Shown: positions 22,084 to 30,804 of the stretch, piece after piece
Layout of the letters: every line of letters starts with the position of its first letter
Numbering within the stretch: position 1 is the first letter of the stretch
Assembly (NCBI RefSeq): GCF_901827175.1
Contig: NZ_LR594662.1
Span: forward strand, 2,294,001-2,358,000
DNA length: 64,000 bases
Direction of reading: 5' to 3'
Source: Variovorax sp. RA8
GTDB lineage: Bacteria; Pseudomonadota; Gammaproteobacteria; Burkholderiales; Burkholderiaceae_C
The notes under the pieces: generated by a model
The model's input: only the letters and a program-made list of their open reading frames with translations
Databases searched by the model: none
Told to the model about the DNA's origin: nothing
Program-made: the position numbers and the translations under genes

Positions 22084-22470
22084 CTACGGCCTGCGTGCGC
22101 GTCCGGTGCGGATCGCTTCCTTGCGCGCCTTCTGCAGTTCCTTCAGCTGTGCCAGCTGGCTCGGGCAGTCGGCGTTGGTCGCCACCAGCACGAAGGGGCT
22201 GCGCCGCAGCGCCTCGACGGATTTCTCGACGTCGGTCGGCATCCGGTTCTTGTTGACCAGACCGGCCGCGACGGCTGCCCGGGAGTCCTTGAAGAAGCCT
22301 TTCTCGAAGGCTGGCGTGCCGCAGCGCGCCGCGATCACGCGGTAGTCGGCTTCCTGCTGCTCCGCGGCATGGGGCGCCGCAGGCTGTCGTGTCGTCTGGG
22401 CGTCCACCGGCAGGGAGATGCCGATGACCGACGCCGATAGGAGTGCTCCCAGTTCAACACGCGCTTTCAT
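22084..22470 (-). CDS. Small secreted hypothetical protein
   Basis: 128 residues, not recognised as a named family. It has a Sec signal peptide (MKARVELGALLSASVIGISLPVDAQ) and a mature part with two cysteines (AARCGTP and NADCPSQ) and a basic, helical C-terminus. The mature segment DYRVIAARCGTPAFEKGFFKDSRAAVAAGL looks like small periplasmic proteins of Comamonadaceae. It is convergent with the adenine deaminase (57-nt gap) and shares a divergent upstream region with the EamA transporter. Confidence 0.65.
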   Translation of the reverse strand: MKARVELGALLSASVIGISLPVDAQTTRQPAAPHAAEQQEADYRVIAARCGTPAFEKGFFKDSRAAVAAGLVNKNRMPTDVEKSVEALRRSPFVLVATNADCPSQLAQLKELQKARKEAIRTGRARRP

Positions 22471-22590
22471 AAGACCTGCCGCTTCACGAACGCTAGGGGG
22501 TTCGTCATCGGGCATGGTACTGCCGCACGACGGCAGTTGCATGGCGCCGGCGTGAACTAATGCCCTGAGCATCCATGGAGTTGCGGATTC

Positions 22591-22617
22591 GCATCGATGC
22601 GGTGGCGCCGGCGCCAC
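22591..22617. promoter_or_regulatory. Adjacent perfect palindromes before EamA gene
   Basis: GCATCGATGC (22591-22600) is followed directly by the 16-bp palindrome GTGGCGCCGGCGCCAC (22602-22617). They lie about 40 bp before the EamA start, in a 184-bp divergent region. They could be a regulator-binding site or a transcript hairpin; no known consensus is recognised. Confidence 0.3.
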
Positions 22618-22654
22618 GCAGATTCGCACCGAACTCGACCGGCTATCCTGGGGC

Positions 22655-23491
22655 ATGGACAACTTGTTCGTGGCTGCCGCACTGCTGAGCGCGGTCCTGC
22701 ACGCGGCCTGGAACGCCGCGGTGAAGGCCAGCGCGCAGCCGGCCCGGGCGATGACGGCGCAGATGCTGGTCTCGGCGCTCCTGGCCGTGCCCGCCCTGAT
22801 CTGGGCCGGGCTGCCGGCTGCCTCGTCCTGGCCATGGATGATCGCCTCCGTGCTGCTGAACATGGGCGCCGTGACGGCGCTGCTGCGCGGCTACGCGCAT
22901 GCCGGCTTCGGGATCGTCTACCCGATGGCGCGGGCCTCGTCGGTGCTGATGGTGCTGCCGCTGGCCGCGGCGGTGGCGGGCGAACGGCCGACGCTGCCGG
23001 GCATGCTCGGCATCGTGCTGGTGAGCGCGGCCATGTCGATGCTCGCGCTGGGCTCGGCCCGCCGGCGTGCGCTGACGCGGCCGGCGCTGGGCTGGATCCT
23101 GGCCGCGGGGGGCTTCGCGGCAGGCTATGCCGTCTGCGACGCGCAGGGCGTGCGGCAAGCACAATCCCCGCTGGCCTACGGCTCCGCGCTGACGATCGCG
23201 AACGCGGCCACCTGGACCTTGCTGCAGCGGCGTGCCGGCGGTCCCCCCGGCAGCCTGCGTGCGCAGTGGCCGCGCGCCGTGCCGGCCGCCCTGGCCGCGA
23301 TGCTGTCCTACCTGCTGATCCTGTGGGTGCTGCAGCATGCGCCCATCGCACTCGGCTCGGCACTGCGCGATACCAGCGCGATCTTCGCCGCCCTCATCGC
23401 GGTCGTGTTCCTGAAGGAGCCGCTGGAGCGGCGCGTCCTGTTCGCCATCGTGCTGGCGACGGCCGGCTCGATGTTGATCCGCGCGGGCTGA
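22655..23491 (+). CDS. EamA/DMT-family transporter
   Basis: 278 residues, ten hydrophobic segments arranged as two EamA repeats. The N-terminal repeat starts LSAVLHAAWNAAVK and has GIVYPMARASSVLMVLPLAA; the second ends LGSALRDTSAIFAALIAVVFLKEPLERR. DMT proteins export or import metabolites across the inner membrane; the substrate here is unknown. It sits between purine genes and the c-di-GMP sensor gene with no obvious operon partner. Confidence 0.88.
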   Translation: MDNLFVAAALLSAVLHAAWNAAVKASAQPARAMTAQMLVSALLAVPALIWAGLPAASSWPWMIASVLLNMGAVTALLRGYAHAGFGIVYPMARASSVLMVLPLAAAVAGERPTLPGMLGIVLVSAAMSMLALGSARRRALTRPALGWILAAGGFAAGYAVCDAQGVRQAQSPLAYGSALTIANAATWTLLQRRAGGPPGSLRAQWPRAVPAALAAMLSYLLILWVLQHAPIALGSALRDTSAIFAALIAVVFLKEPLERRVLFAIVLATAGSMLIRAG

Positions 23492-23590
23492 CCTGGCCCC
23501 CTTTGAGCCTCCCCGGAGAATGGATGCCTGACCTCCTTGCAAGCCATCTGCGGCCGGCCTGCCCGTCTGGCTTATGCTGCCCGGTCCACC

Positions 23591-26500
23591 ATGTCGATGA
23601 AATCAGGTTTCAGCAACCTTCGCATCAGCTTGAACACGCGCCTGAGCGCCGGCGTGGCGGCGGTGGTGCTGGCCGCGACCTTCGCCATCGCCACCGTCGC
23701 CTTGCATCTTGTCAAGGCCAGCATGCAGGCATCGATCGCCAACGAGGAGTTCGCGCGGGTGACGGCCATCGCCGATGCGGTCGACCAGAAGTTCGTCGGC
23801 CGGCGGACCTTGCTGAAGACCCTTGCCGAAAGCGTGCAGTCGCACGATGTCCCGAGCGCCGCGCCGCTGCAGGGCCTGCTGGAGAAGCACCAGTCGCTGC
23901 GCGAGGCCTTCGACAACGTCTCGTTCATCGATCTCGAGGGCGAGATCGTCGCCAACCTGAACGGGGCGCAGATGATCGGACGCGCGAATGTCAAGGACCG
24001 CTCGTACGTCGCGGACACCATCTCCGCCGGCGCCGGGGTGATCTCGGCGCCCTACCGCAACCGGCTCAACGGACTGGCACAGGTCGCTATCACGCAGCCG
24101 GTGCGAGACGGCGCCGGGCAGGTGCGCCTGGTGATATCGGGCTCCATCAACCTGAAGGAGCGCAACATCCTTGGGGAGCTGGCCGACGTCAAGTTCGGCA
24201 AGACGGGCCACTTGTTCATTGTTTCCAATGATGGCATCGTGATCGATCATCCGCGCCCGGAGCTGGTGCTGAATCAGGCTGGCACCGATGGCGCCGGGGA
24301 TACCGAGATCCAGCGCGCGATCTCGGGTTTCGAGGGCACGACCGAGGGGCTGGACCAGGACCGGGTGCGTGCCCTGTACGCCTTCAAGCGCATGCGCCAG
24401 GCCGATTGGATCCTGGGCGCCGTGTATCCGCAGAATGAGGCGTTCGCGCATATCGATGCCATCGAGCGCGTGGCCTGGGGCGGCGCGATCGTGCTGGCCG
24501 TGCTGGCCGGCGCGGCCGCGCTGGCCGTGGTGCGGGGGCAGCTGCAGCCGCTTTCGCAGCTGCACCGGCGCATGCTGGATGCGCAGGCCGCGCCGGCGGA
24601 AGCCGCGGCGCCACGCAGCTATGCCCGCGACGAGATCGGCGATCTCTGGCGGACTTTCGACGAACTGATGCTGCAGCGGCGAGCCAGCGAGAAATTTCTG
24701 CGAGACATCACGGACAACCTGCCGGCCATGGTGTCGCACGCCGATGCGCAAGGCCGCTACACCTTCGTGAACGCGCGCCTGTGCGAGAAGCTGGGCCGCA
24801 GCGCGGCCGAACTCGTGGGCCAGCCCATGCGAGACGCGCATGGTGCCGACTACAGCGTGATCCCGGAGCGCTACCTGCAACGCGCGCTGGCCGGCGAGCC
24901 CGTGACCTTCGAACGCCGGGGCTCCATCAGGCAGGGCGAGGAGCCCCGCTTCTTCCAGACCGAGCTCATCCCCGACCGGGACCCGACAGGCACGGTCCGC
25001 GGCTACTACGCGATGTCCTCCGACGTGACGGAGCGCAAGCGCATCGAGCTGAGCCTGGCGCACAGCGAGGCGCAGATCCGCACCATCACCGACAACATCC
25101 CTGCGCTGGTCTCGCACGTGGACGCCTCGCTGCGCTACACCTTCGTCAATGCGAAAGTCAAGGCGCTGCACAAGTCCGACGCGTTGGTCGGCCGGCCGAT
25201 CTCGGAGGTGCGCGGCCCGTCGGACTTCGCAGGTGTCGAGCCCTACTATCTGCGCGCGCTCGCCGGGGAGACGGTGATCGTCGAGACGGCCGGCGATGCG
25301 GCCCTCGGGATCGACGGCCGCACCTACAAGGCCTACTACATCCCCGACCAGGACGATGTCGGCATGGTGCAAGGCGTGTTCGCCATGACCTTCGACATCA
25401 CCGACGAGGTCAACGTCCGCAAGGCCCTGAGCGAGCAGGAGAAGCGGCTGCGCGACGTCACGGACAGCATTCCTGCCCTGGTGGGGTATTTCGATCGCGA
25501 TGAGAACTGCCTCTACGGCAACAGCCGGGCGCGGCAGATGGCGGGCCTGGGCAATGGCCCGCTCGAAGGCGTGACCTTGCGCGCCGCCGTGGGCGAGGCG
25601 GTTTACGCGCAGCACGTGCCCTTTCTCCCGGCAGTGCTTGCGGGGCAGGCCGCGCGCTTCCCGGTCGAGGCGCCACTGTACGGCAAGAGCGGCTACTTCC
25701 AGGTGAACCTGATTCCGGACAAGGACCTCCAGGGAAGAGTGCCGGGCTTCTACGTCATGACCTTCAACATCACTGCGTTGAAGGAGGCGGAAAAGCTCCT
25801 GGCCGAGAGTGAGATGCGCCTGCGCACCATCACCGACAACCTGCCGGCACTCATCACCTACATCGACCGGGACCAGAAGATCACCTTCGCGAACGGCACC
25901 TACCGCGAGTGGCTGGGGCTCGATCCCGCCAAGCTGGTGGGGCACCATATCCGAGACGTCGCGGGACCCGAGCTGTACGAGTCGCGCAAGGCCATGATCG
26001 ATCGGGCGCTGGCGGGGGAGCGCGTCGAGTTCGAGGCAGCCACCAAGCGGGGGGACTTCGATCGCGTCACCCACGTCATCTATGTGCCGGACGTCGGAGC
26101 CGACGGAGCGACCCATGGCATCTTCTCGCTCAGCCTGGACATTACCGAGCTGAAGGTGGTGGAGCGCAAGCTGATAGAACTGGCGCGGGTGGACACCCTC
26201 ACTGGCCTGCCGAACCGCCTGGCCTTCAACGAGCTGTTGCCCGCGGCGATTGCCCGCGCTGCACGCGCGGAAAGAGCGCTCGCCCTGATGTTCCTCGACA
26301 TCGACCATTTCAAGTCCATCAATGACACGCTCGGCCATGCAATGGGCGACGAGGTGCTGGCCGAGTTCGCCCGGCGCCTGCAGGCCAGCGTCAGAAGCAC
26401 CGACACGGTGGTGCGGCTGGCCGGCGACGAGTTCGTGATCGTGCTCGAGAACCTGGACAGGCCGGAGGCGGCCTCGATGGTGGCCAGGAAGGTCATCGCG

Positions 26501-26686
26501 CGCGTCAACTCGGCGGCCTTCCAGCTCGATGGCCGCGGGCTGGATGTCACGACCAGCATCGGCGTCGCCTTCCATCTCCCTGCCGGTGCCGCCGTCACGA
26601 CGGCGGAACTGCTGGCCCGCGCGGACGCTGCGCTCTACCGCGCCAAGGCGGCGGGGCGCAATACTTTCGTGCTCAGTGCGGACTGA
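23591..26686 (+). CDS. Membrane sensor diguanylate cyclase with Cache, four PAS domains and GGDEF
   Basis: 1031 residues. TM1 (~17-40), a periplasmic dCache-like sensor (~45-290), TM2 (~297-318), a short linker, four consecutive PAS domains (repeated ITDNIPALVSHVD-type starts at about 375, 497, 630, 755) and a C-terminal GGDEF domain. The active-site signature is AGDEF (RLAGDEFVIV) rather than GGDEF, and an RxxD inhibitory site (RSTD) lies five residues upstream, as in feedback-regulated cyclases. AGDEF enzymes can be active, so synthesis of c-di-GMP is likely but not certain. The start ATG 23591 precedes the MSMKSG lead into TM1. No EAL domain is attached; a separate EAL gene lies 2 kb downstream. 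Confidence 0.9.
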   Translation: MSMKSGFSNLRISLNTRLSAGVAAVVLAATFAIATVALHLVKASMQASIANEEFARVTAIADAVDQKFVGRRTLLKTLAESVQSHDVPSAAPLQGLLEKHQSLREAFDNVSFIDLEGEIVANLNGAQMIGRANVKDRSYVADTISAGAGVISAPYRNRLNGLAQVAITQPVRDGAGQVRLVISGSINLKERNILGELADVKFGKTGHLFIVSNDGIVIDHPRPELVLNQAGTDGAGDTEIQRAISGFEGTTEGLDQDRVRALYAFKRMRQADWILGAVYPQNEAFAHIDAIERVAWGGAIVLAVLAGAAALAVVRGQLQPLSQLHRRMLDAQAAPAEAAAPRSYARDEIGDLWRTFDELMLQRRASEKFLRDITDNLPAMVSHADAQGRYTFVNARLCEKLGRSAAELVGQPMRDAHGADYSVIPERYLQRALAGEPVTFERRGSIRQGEEPRFFQTELIPDRDPTGTVRGYYAMSSDVTERKRIELSLAHSEAQIRTITDNIPALVSHVDASLRYTFVNAKVKALHKSDALVGRPISEVRGPSDFAGVEPYYLRALAGETVIVETAGDAALGIDGRTYKAYYIPDQDDVGMVQGVFAMTFDITDEVNVRKALSEQEKRLRDVTDSIPALVGYFDRDENCLYGNSRARQMAGLGNGPLEGVTLRAAVGEAVYAQHVPFLPAVLAGQAARFPVEAPLYGKSGYFQVNLIPDKDLQGRVPGFYVMTFNITALKEAEKLLAESEMRLRTITDNLPALITYIDRDQKITFANGTYREWLGLDPAKLVGHHIRDVAGPELYESRKAMIDRALAGERVEFEAATKRGDFDRVTHVIYVPDVGADGATHGIFSLSLDITELKVVERKLIELARVDTLTGLPNRLAFNELLPAAIARAARAERALALMFLDIDHFKSINDTLGHAMGDEVLAEFARRLQASVRSTDTVVRLAGDEFVIVLENLDRPEAASMVARKVIARVNSAAFQLDGRGLDVTTSIGVAFHLPAGAAVTTAELLARADAALYRAKAAGRNTFVLSAD

Positions 26687-26794
26687 GTTTTCTCATGGGG
26701 GAAGGGAGCGCCCGTGCGCCGCGTACAGCTGTGCTGAAATCGTGCCGGGGGACCTCAGAATCCCCAAGGCAAAACTGAACAAGAGGTCAAAGCC

Positions 26795-28678
26795 ATGTCG
26801 TCTGCTGAAGTCGTCACGCCGGATCAGTTGTTGAAGGAGCTCGATGCCCAGAGCCGCATGCCGATCATGCGCATCGGCCAGGCGTTGGTCTCGCTCGGCA
26901 TGGTCACCGAGAAGCAGCTGGAGGCCGCGCTGGCGCAGCAGCAGCTCGATCGCAACGTGCCGCTGGGCGAGACGCTGGTGCGCATGGGCGTGGTCAGCCG
27001 CTCCCAGCTGCAGATTGCGCTGGTGCGCAAGATGGGCTACCCGCTGGTCAACCTGCAGCTGTTTCCACCCGCGGCCGAGGCCCTGCGCAAGATCGACCAT
27101 GGGGTGGCGCGGCGCCTGCAGGTGATGCCGCTGATGATCCACGAGGGCCGCCTCGTGCTTGCCCTCGACGACCCTGCCAGCCGGCACGCGGCCATCGACG
27201 AGGTGGAGTTCATCGGCCAGATGAAGGTGGTGCCGGTGATCGGCCAGTGCCGCGACCTGGACGAAGTGCTGCAAAAGGCGTACGAGAAGATCGGTGCGCA
27301 GGCGCAGGGGCGCTCGGCGGCGACCGACCCGATGAGTATCGACTTCGACCTGGCCGGCACCAGCGAGCTGCTGGAGACGCTGGAAAAGGAGGTCCGCCCA
27401 CCGGCCGACGAGGACGCGCCGATCGAGCAATCGGACAACTCGCTGGTGCGGATGATCAACAGCATGATCCAGGAGGCGCACCGCGAGGGCGTGTCGGACA
27501 TCCACATCGAGAGTTACCCCGGGCGCGAGAAGACGCGCATCCGCTTTCGCCGCGACGGCCGGCTTTACACCTACCTGGAACTGCCGCCCAGCTACCGCAA
27601 TGCAATCGTCGCGCGCGTGAAGATCATGTGCGACCTCGACATCAGCGAGAAGCGCAAGCCTCAGGACGGCAAGATCAACTTCGCCAAGTTCTCGCCCCAG
27701 CATCGCATCGAGCTGCGCGTCGCGACCATCCCGACCACCAGCGGGCTGGAAGACGTGGTGATGCGCATCCTGGCGTCGGCCAAGCCCATTGCGCTGGATG
27801 CGCTCGGATTGTCGGCGCGCAACCTGGCGCGTCTGACCGAGGCCATCGAGCGCCCCTACGGCATGGTCCTGTGCGTCGGGCCGACCGGCTCGGGCAAGAC
27901 CACCACGCTGCACTCGGCGCTCATGCACATCAACACGCCCGAGCGCAAGATCTGGACCGCGGAAGACCCCATCGAGATCACCCAGCCGGGGCTGCGGCAG
28001 GTGCAGGTCAACCCCCGCATCGACTGGACCTTCGCCAAGGCGCTGCGGGCCTTCGTGCGCGCCGATCCGGACGTGATCATGGTGGGCGAGATCCGCGACG
28101 AGGAGACCGCGAAGACGGCGATCGAGGCCTCGCTGACGGGCCACCTGGTGCTGTCGACGCTGCACACCAACAGCGCGCCCGAGACGGTGACCCGGCTTCT
28201 CGACATGGGCATGGACCCCTTCAATTTCGCGGACTCGCTGCTGGCGGTGCTGGCGCAGCGGCTGGTGCGCCGCCTCTGCACGCACTGCATCAGCAGCCGT
28301 CCCCTGACGCCGGAGGAGATCGACGAACTGGTGTCCGACTACCTGAATGCCTACGCGGTGAAGGCCTCGCCGTCCGATCGCGAGGGGGTGGTCGCTTCCT
28401 GGGAGCGCCGCCATGCCCGCGACGGGCGGCTCATGAGCTTCTCGAGCGCAGGCTGCAAGGAGTGCAGGGACACCGGCTTCAGGGGGCGCGTCGGCATCCA
28501 CGAGCTGATGCTGATGTCCAAGGGGCTACGTCGCCTGGTGCAAGGTGGCGCCCGTGCCGAAGAGATTCAGCAGACGGCGCTGCGCGAGGGCATGCGCACC
28601 TTGCGCCAGGACGGCATCGCCAAGGTGCTGTCCGGCCAGACCACGATCGACGAAGTGCGCGCGACCAGCAACGTCTGA
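26795..28678 (+). CDS. GspE/PilB-family secretion ATPase with MshEN c-di-GMP-binding domain
   Basis: 627 residues. Two tandem MshEN-type motifs open the protein (RIGQALVSLGMVTEKQLEAAL from residue 25 and LGETLVRMGVVSRSQLQIAL next). This tandem binds c-di-GMP in MshE. The ATPase core has Walker A GPTGSGKTTT (~362), the Asp box, Walker B VIMVGEIRDEETA (~427) and a zinc tetracysteine (CTHC and CKEC). It would drive type IV pilus or type II secretion assembly. No pilus or secretion genes lie nearby; instead it stands between a diguanylate cyclase and an EAL protein. AAGAGG before the ATG is the ribosome site. Confidence 0.92.
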   Translation: MSSAEVVTPDQLLKELDAQSRMPIMRIGQALVSLGMVTEKQLEAALAQQQLDRNVPLGETLVRMGVVSRSQLQIALVRKMGYPLVNLQLFPPAAEALRKIDHGVARRLQVMPLMIHEGRLVLALDDPASRHAAIDEVEFIGQMKVVPVIGQCRDLDEVLQKAYEKIGAQAQGRSAATDPMSIDFDLAGTSELLETLEKEVRPPADEDAPIEQSDNSLVRMINSMIQEAHREGVSDIHIESYPGREKTRIRFRRDGRLYTYLELPPSYRNAIVARVKIMCDLDISEKRKPQDGKINFAKFSPQHRIELRVATIPTTSGLEDVVMRILASAKPIALDALGLSARNLARLTEAIERPYGMVLCVGPTGSGKTTTLHSALMHINTPERKIWTAEDPIEITQPGLRQVQVNPRIDWTFAKALRAFVRADPDVIMVGEIRDEETAKTAIEASLTGHLVLSTLHTNSAPETVTRLLDMGMDPFNFADSLLAVLAQRLVRRLCTHCISSRPLTPEEIDELVSDYLNAYAVKASPSDREGVVASWERRHARDGRLMSFSSAGCKECRDTGFRGRVGIHELMLMSKGLRRLVQGGARAEEIQQTALREGMRTLRQDGIAKVLSGQTTIDEVRATSNV

Positions 28679-28718
28679 TGCTGGCGCGGGCCCCTTCTCG
28701 ACCGGCTGGGGCCCCGGG

Positions 28719-29462
28719 TCAGGCGGCGTCCCACGCCACGACCGGCAGGGCGGCGATGGCAGGTTCGGCGAACAGGAAGCCCTGGAAGAGGTCCACGCCC
28801 AGCGCGCGCAGCGCATGGACTTCTTCCGCGGCCTCGACCCCTTCCGCGATCACCCGGATCTGGAGCTCGTCGCAGGTTGCCACCAAGCCTTTCACGATCA
28901 CGATGCGGACCGGGTCCGTGTGGATGTCGCGGACCAGGCTCATGTCGATCTTCACGACGTCGGGCTGGAAGGCGGCGAGCAGTTCGAAGCCCGCATAGGC
29001 GGCGCCGAAATCGTCGATCGCGGACGTGAACCCGTAGCGCTTGAAGATGCGGAAGGTGGCGGCGAGGCCAGGCAGGTCATCGACGCGCTCGCCTTCGGTG
29101 ATCTCGAACATCAGGCGCTGGACTGGAAAGTTGCAGCGCGCGGCCGCGGCCATGGCGGTGCGGAAGCAGGCCTCCTGGCCGGCGACGTCGTTGGGCATGA
29201 CGTTGAGGCTGAGCCTGGACTCCATGCCCAGCGCGGCCGCGAGCTCGATTGCCTTCACGCGGCTGGCCTCGTGGAACGCAAAGCGGTCTTGCGGGCCCAC
29301 GCGGGCGAGCACTTCGGAAGCGCCTTCGCCGGCAACGCCGCGCACCAATGCCTCGTGCGCGAAGATTTCCCGCCGCGCGAGGTCGACGATGGGCTGGAAG
29401 GCCATCGTGAAGACCGAGTCATCGCCCGGGGAAGCGGCGTCGGCTCTGATCGGGGCAGTCAC
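28719..29462 (-). CDS. EAL-domain cyclic-di-GMP phosphodiesterase
   Basis: 247 residues, a stand-alone EAL domain. The key residues are present: EALVR, the Asn of NVMPND, Glu of FEITEGERV, DDFG in SAIDDFGAAYAGF, Lys in VVKIDMSL, AEGVE and QGFLFAEP. It is thus predicted to hydrolyse c-di-GMP to pGpG. GTG at 29462 with GAGGAC about 10 nt upstream is preferred to longer in-frame starts, whose extra residues are Arg/Pro-rich and unlike EAL proteins. It is convergent with the MshEN ATPase gene (40-nt gap). Confidence 0.88.
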   Translation of the reverse strand: MTAPIRADAASPGDDSVFTMAFQPIVDLARREIFAHEALVRGVAGEGASEVLARVGPQDRFAFHEASRVKAIELAAALGMESRLSLNVMPNDVAGQEACFRTAMAAAARCNFPVQRLMFEITEGERVDDLPGLAATFRIFKRYGFTSAIDDFGAAYAGFELLAAFQPDVVKIDMSLVRDIHTDPVRIVIVKGLVATCDELQIRVIAEGVEAAEEVHALRALGVDLFQGFLFAEPAIAALPVVAWDAA

Positions 29463-29631
29463 TGGAAATGGTCCTCGCGGGCGATGGTTGAGCGGGTGCC
29501 GCCGGGCGGTCGCAGGGCGCGGCGCAAATTCCTGCACGCCCGCATTGTGCGCGTGCCCGGGCGCCGCGGCGCGGCTTCGGCGCCACAAAGCGGCCGCTCA
29601 GCGGACGAAGTCACGGCCGGCAGCGTCGCCT

Positions 29632-29675
29632 AAAATGCTGCCCCCGGCGCTGCTGCCCCGCAGCGCCGATTTTTT
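29632..29675 (+). promoter_or_regulatory. Leader of orphan BMP gene: -10 box and terminator-like hairpin
   Basis: A TAAAAT -10-like hexamer (29632-29637) is followed at once by a perfect 9-bp stem (29645-29653 with 29660-29668), a TGCCCC loop and a T-run (29670-29675). The hairpin ends 25 nt before the ATG of the BMP gene and has the form of an intrinsic terminator. It may be an attenuator or a 5'-stabilising hairpin. No convincing -35 hexamer is visible. Confidence 0.45.
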
Positions 29676-29700
29676 GACCGGGGCCATGTAGAGGAACACC

Positions 29701-30789
29701 ATGTACAAAAACCTCGCCGCCGCGCTCGCGGCCGCCTGTTTTTTCATTTCGCCTTCTTTTTCGCAATCCGCCGCCCGGGCCGACCCGCTCAAGATCGGCT
29801 TCGTGTATGTCGCACCCGTCACCGATGCCGGCTGGGTGCGGCAGCACGAGGAGGGCCGCAAGGCCGTCGAGGCGGCGCTCGGCGGCAAAGTGAAGACCAC
29901 TTATGTCGAGAACGTGCCGGAGGGCCCCGATGCCGAGCGCGTGATCCGCGATCTCGCGCAGCAGGGCCACAAGCTGATCTTCACGCCCAGCTTCGGCTAC
30001 ATGGAGCCCACCCTCAAGGTGGCGCGCGACTTCCCCGACGTGAAGTTCGAGTCCATCACCGGCTACAAGCCCGCACCCAACGTCTCGACCGCGAACGCCC
30101 GCTACTACCAGGGCCGCTACCTGGCGGGCGTGGCGGCGGGGCGCATGAGCAAGACCCATGTCGCGGGCTACGTCGCGGGCTTCCCGATTCCGGAGGTGCT
30201 GCAGGGTATCAACGCCTTCACGCTGGGTATGCGCTCGGTCGATCCGAAGGCGCGGGTCAAGGTCGTGTGGCTCGACGCCTGGTTCGATCCGCCACGGGAG
30301 CGCGACGCTGCGATGACGCTGTTCAACCAGGACGTGGACGTGATCGCCTTCCACACCGGCTCCACCGCCGTGATGGCCGCGGCGCAGGAGCGCGGCAAGA
30401 TGGCTGTGGCCTACCACTCCGACATGCGCAAGGTCGCGCCCGATGCGCAGATCGTCGCCGTCACCCACGAGTGGGGCGGCTACTACACGCGGCGCGCGAA
30501 GGCGGTGCTCGACGGCAGCTGGAAGCCGGTCAACGTCTGGGGCGGCGTGAAGGAAGGAATGGTCCGCGTCGGCGACTTCGGCCCCAAGGTGCCCAGGGCC
30601 GTACAGGAAGAGGTGCTGGCACGGCAGCAGGACATCGCGAGCGGCAAGCTGCAGGTCTTCCGCGCGGGCCAGGACGTGCGCGACAACGAGGGCAAGGTCG
30701 TCATCGCCAAGGGCACGGGCCTGCGCGACGATCAGATCCTCGTCATGAACTGGCTGGTCGAGGGCGTCGAAGGGCGCGTTGCACGCTGA
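29701..30789 (+). CDS. BMP-family periplasmic binding protein (second copy)
   Basis: 362 residues. A classical Sec signal peptide (AAALAAACFFISPSFSQSAARA) is followed by a BMP domain closely parallel to the lipoprotein of the importer operon: GFVYVAPVTDAGWVRQHEEGRKAVEAALG, TPSFGYMEPTLKVA, GYKPAPNVSTANARYYQGRYLAGV. There is no lipobox, so it is a soluble periplasmic protein. No ATPase or permease is adjacent. It may share the permeases at 16.6-18.7 kb, widening ligand range (inference). Ribosome site GAGGAA precedes the ATG. Confidence 0.92.
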   Translation: MYKNLAAALAAACFFISPSFSQSAARADPLKIGFVYVAPVTDAGWVRQHEEGRKAVEAALGGKVKTTYVENVPEGPDAERVIRDLAQQGHKLIFTPSFGYMEPTLKVARDFPDVKFESITGYKPAPNVSTANARYYQGRYLAGVAAGRMSKTHVAGYVAGFPIPEVLQGINAFTLGMRSVDPKARVKVVWLDAWFDPPRERDAAMTLFNQDVDVIAFHTGSTAVMAAAQERGKMAVAYHSDMRKVAPDAQIVAVTHEWGGYYTRRAKAVLDGSWKPVNVWGGVKEGMVRVGDFGPKVPRAVQEEVLARQQDIASGKLQVFRAGQDVRDNEGKVVIAKGTGLRDDQILVMNWLVEGVEGRVAR

Positions 30790-30804
30790 CGCCGACGGGC
30801 CGTC

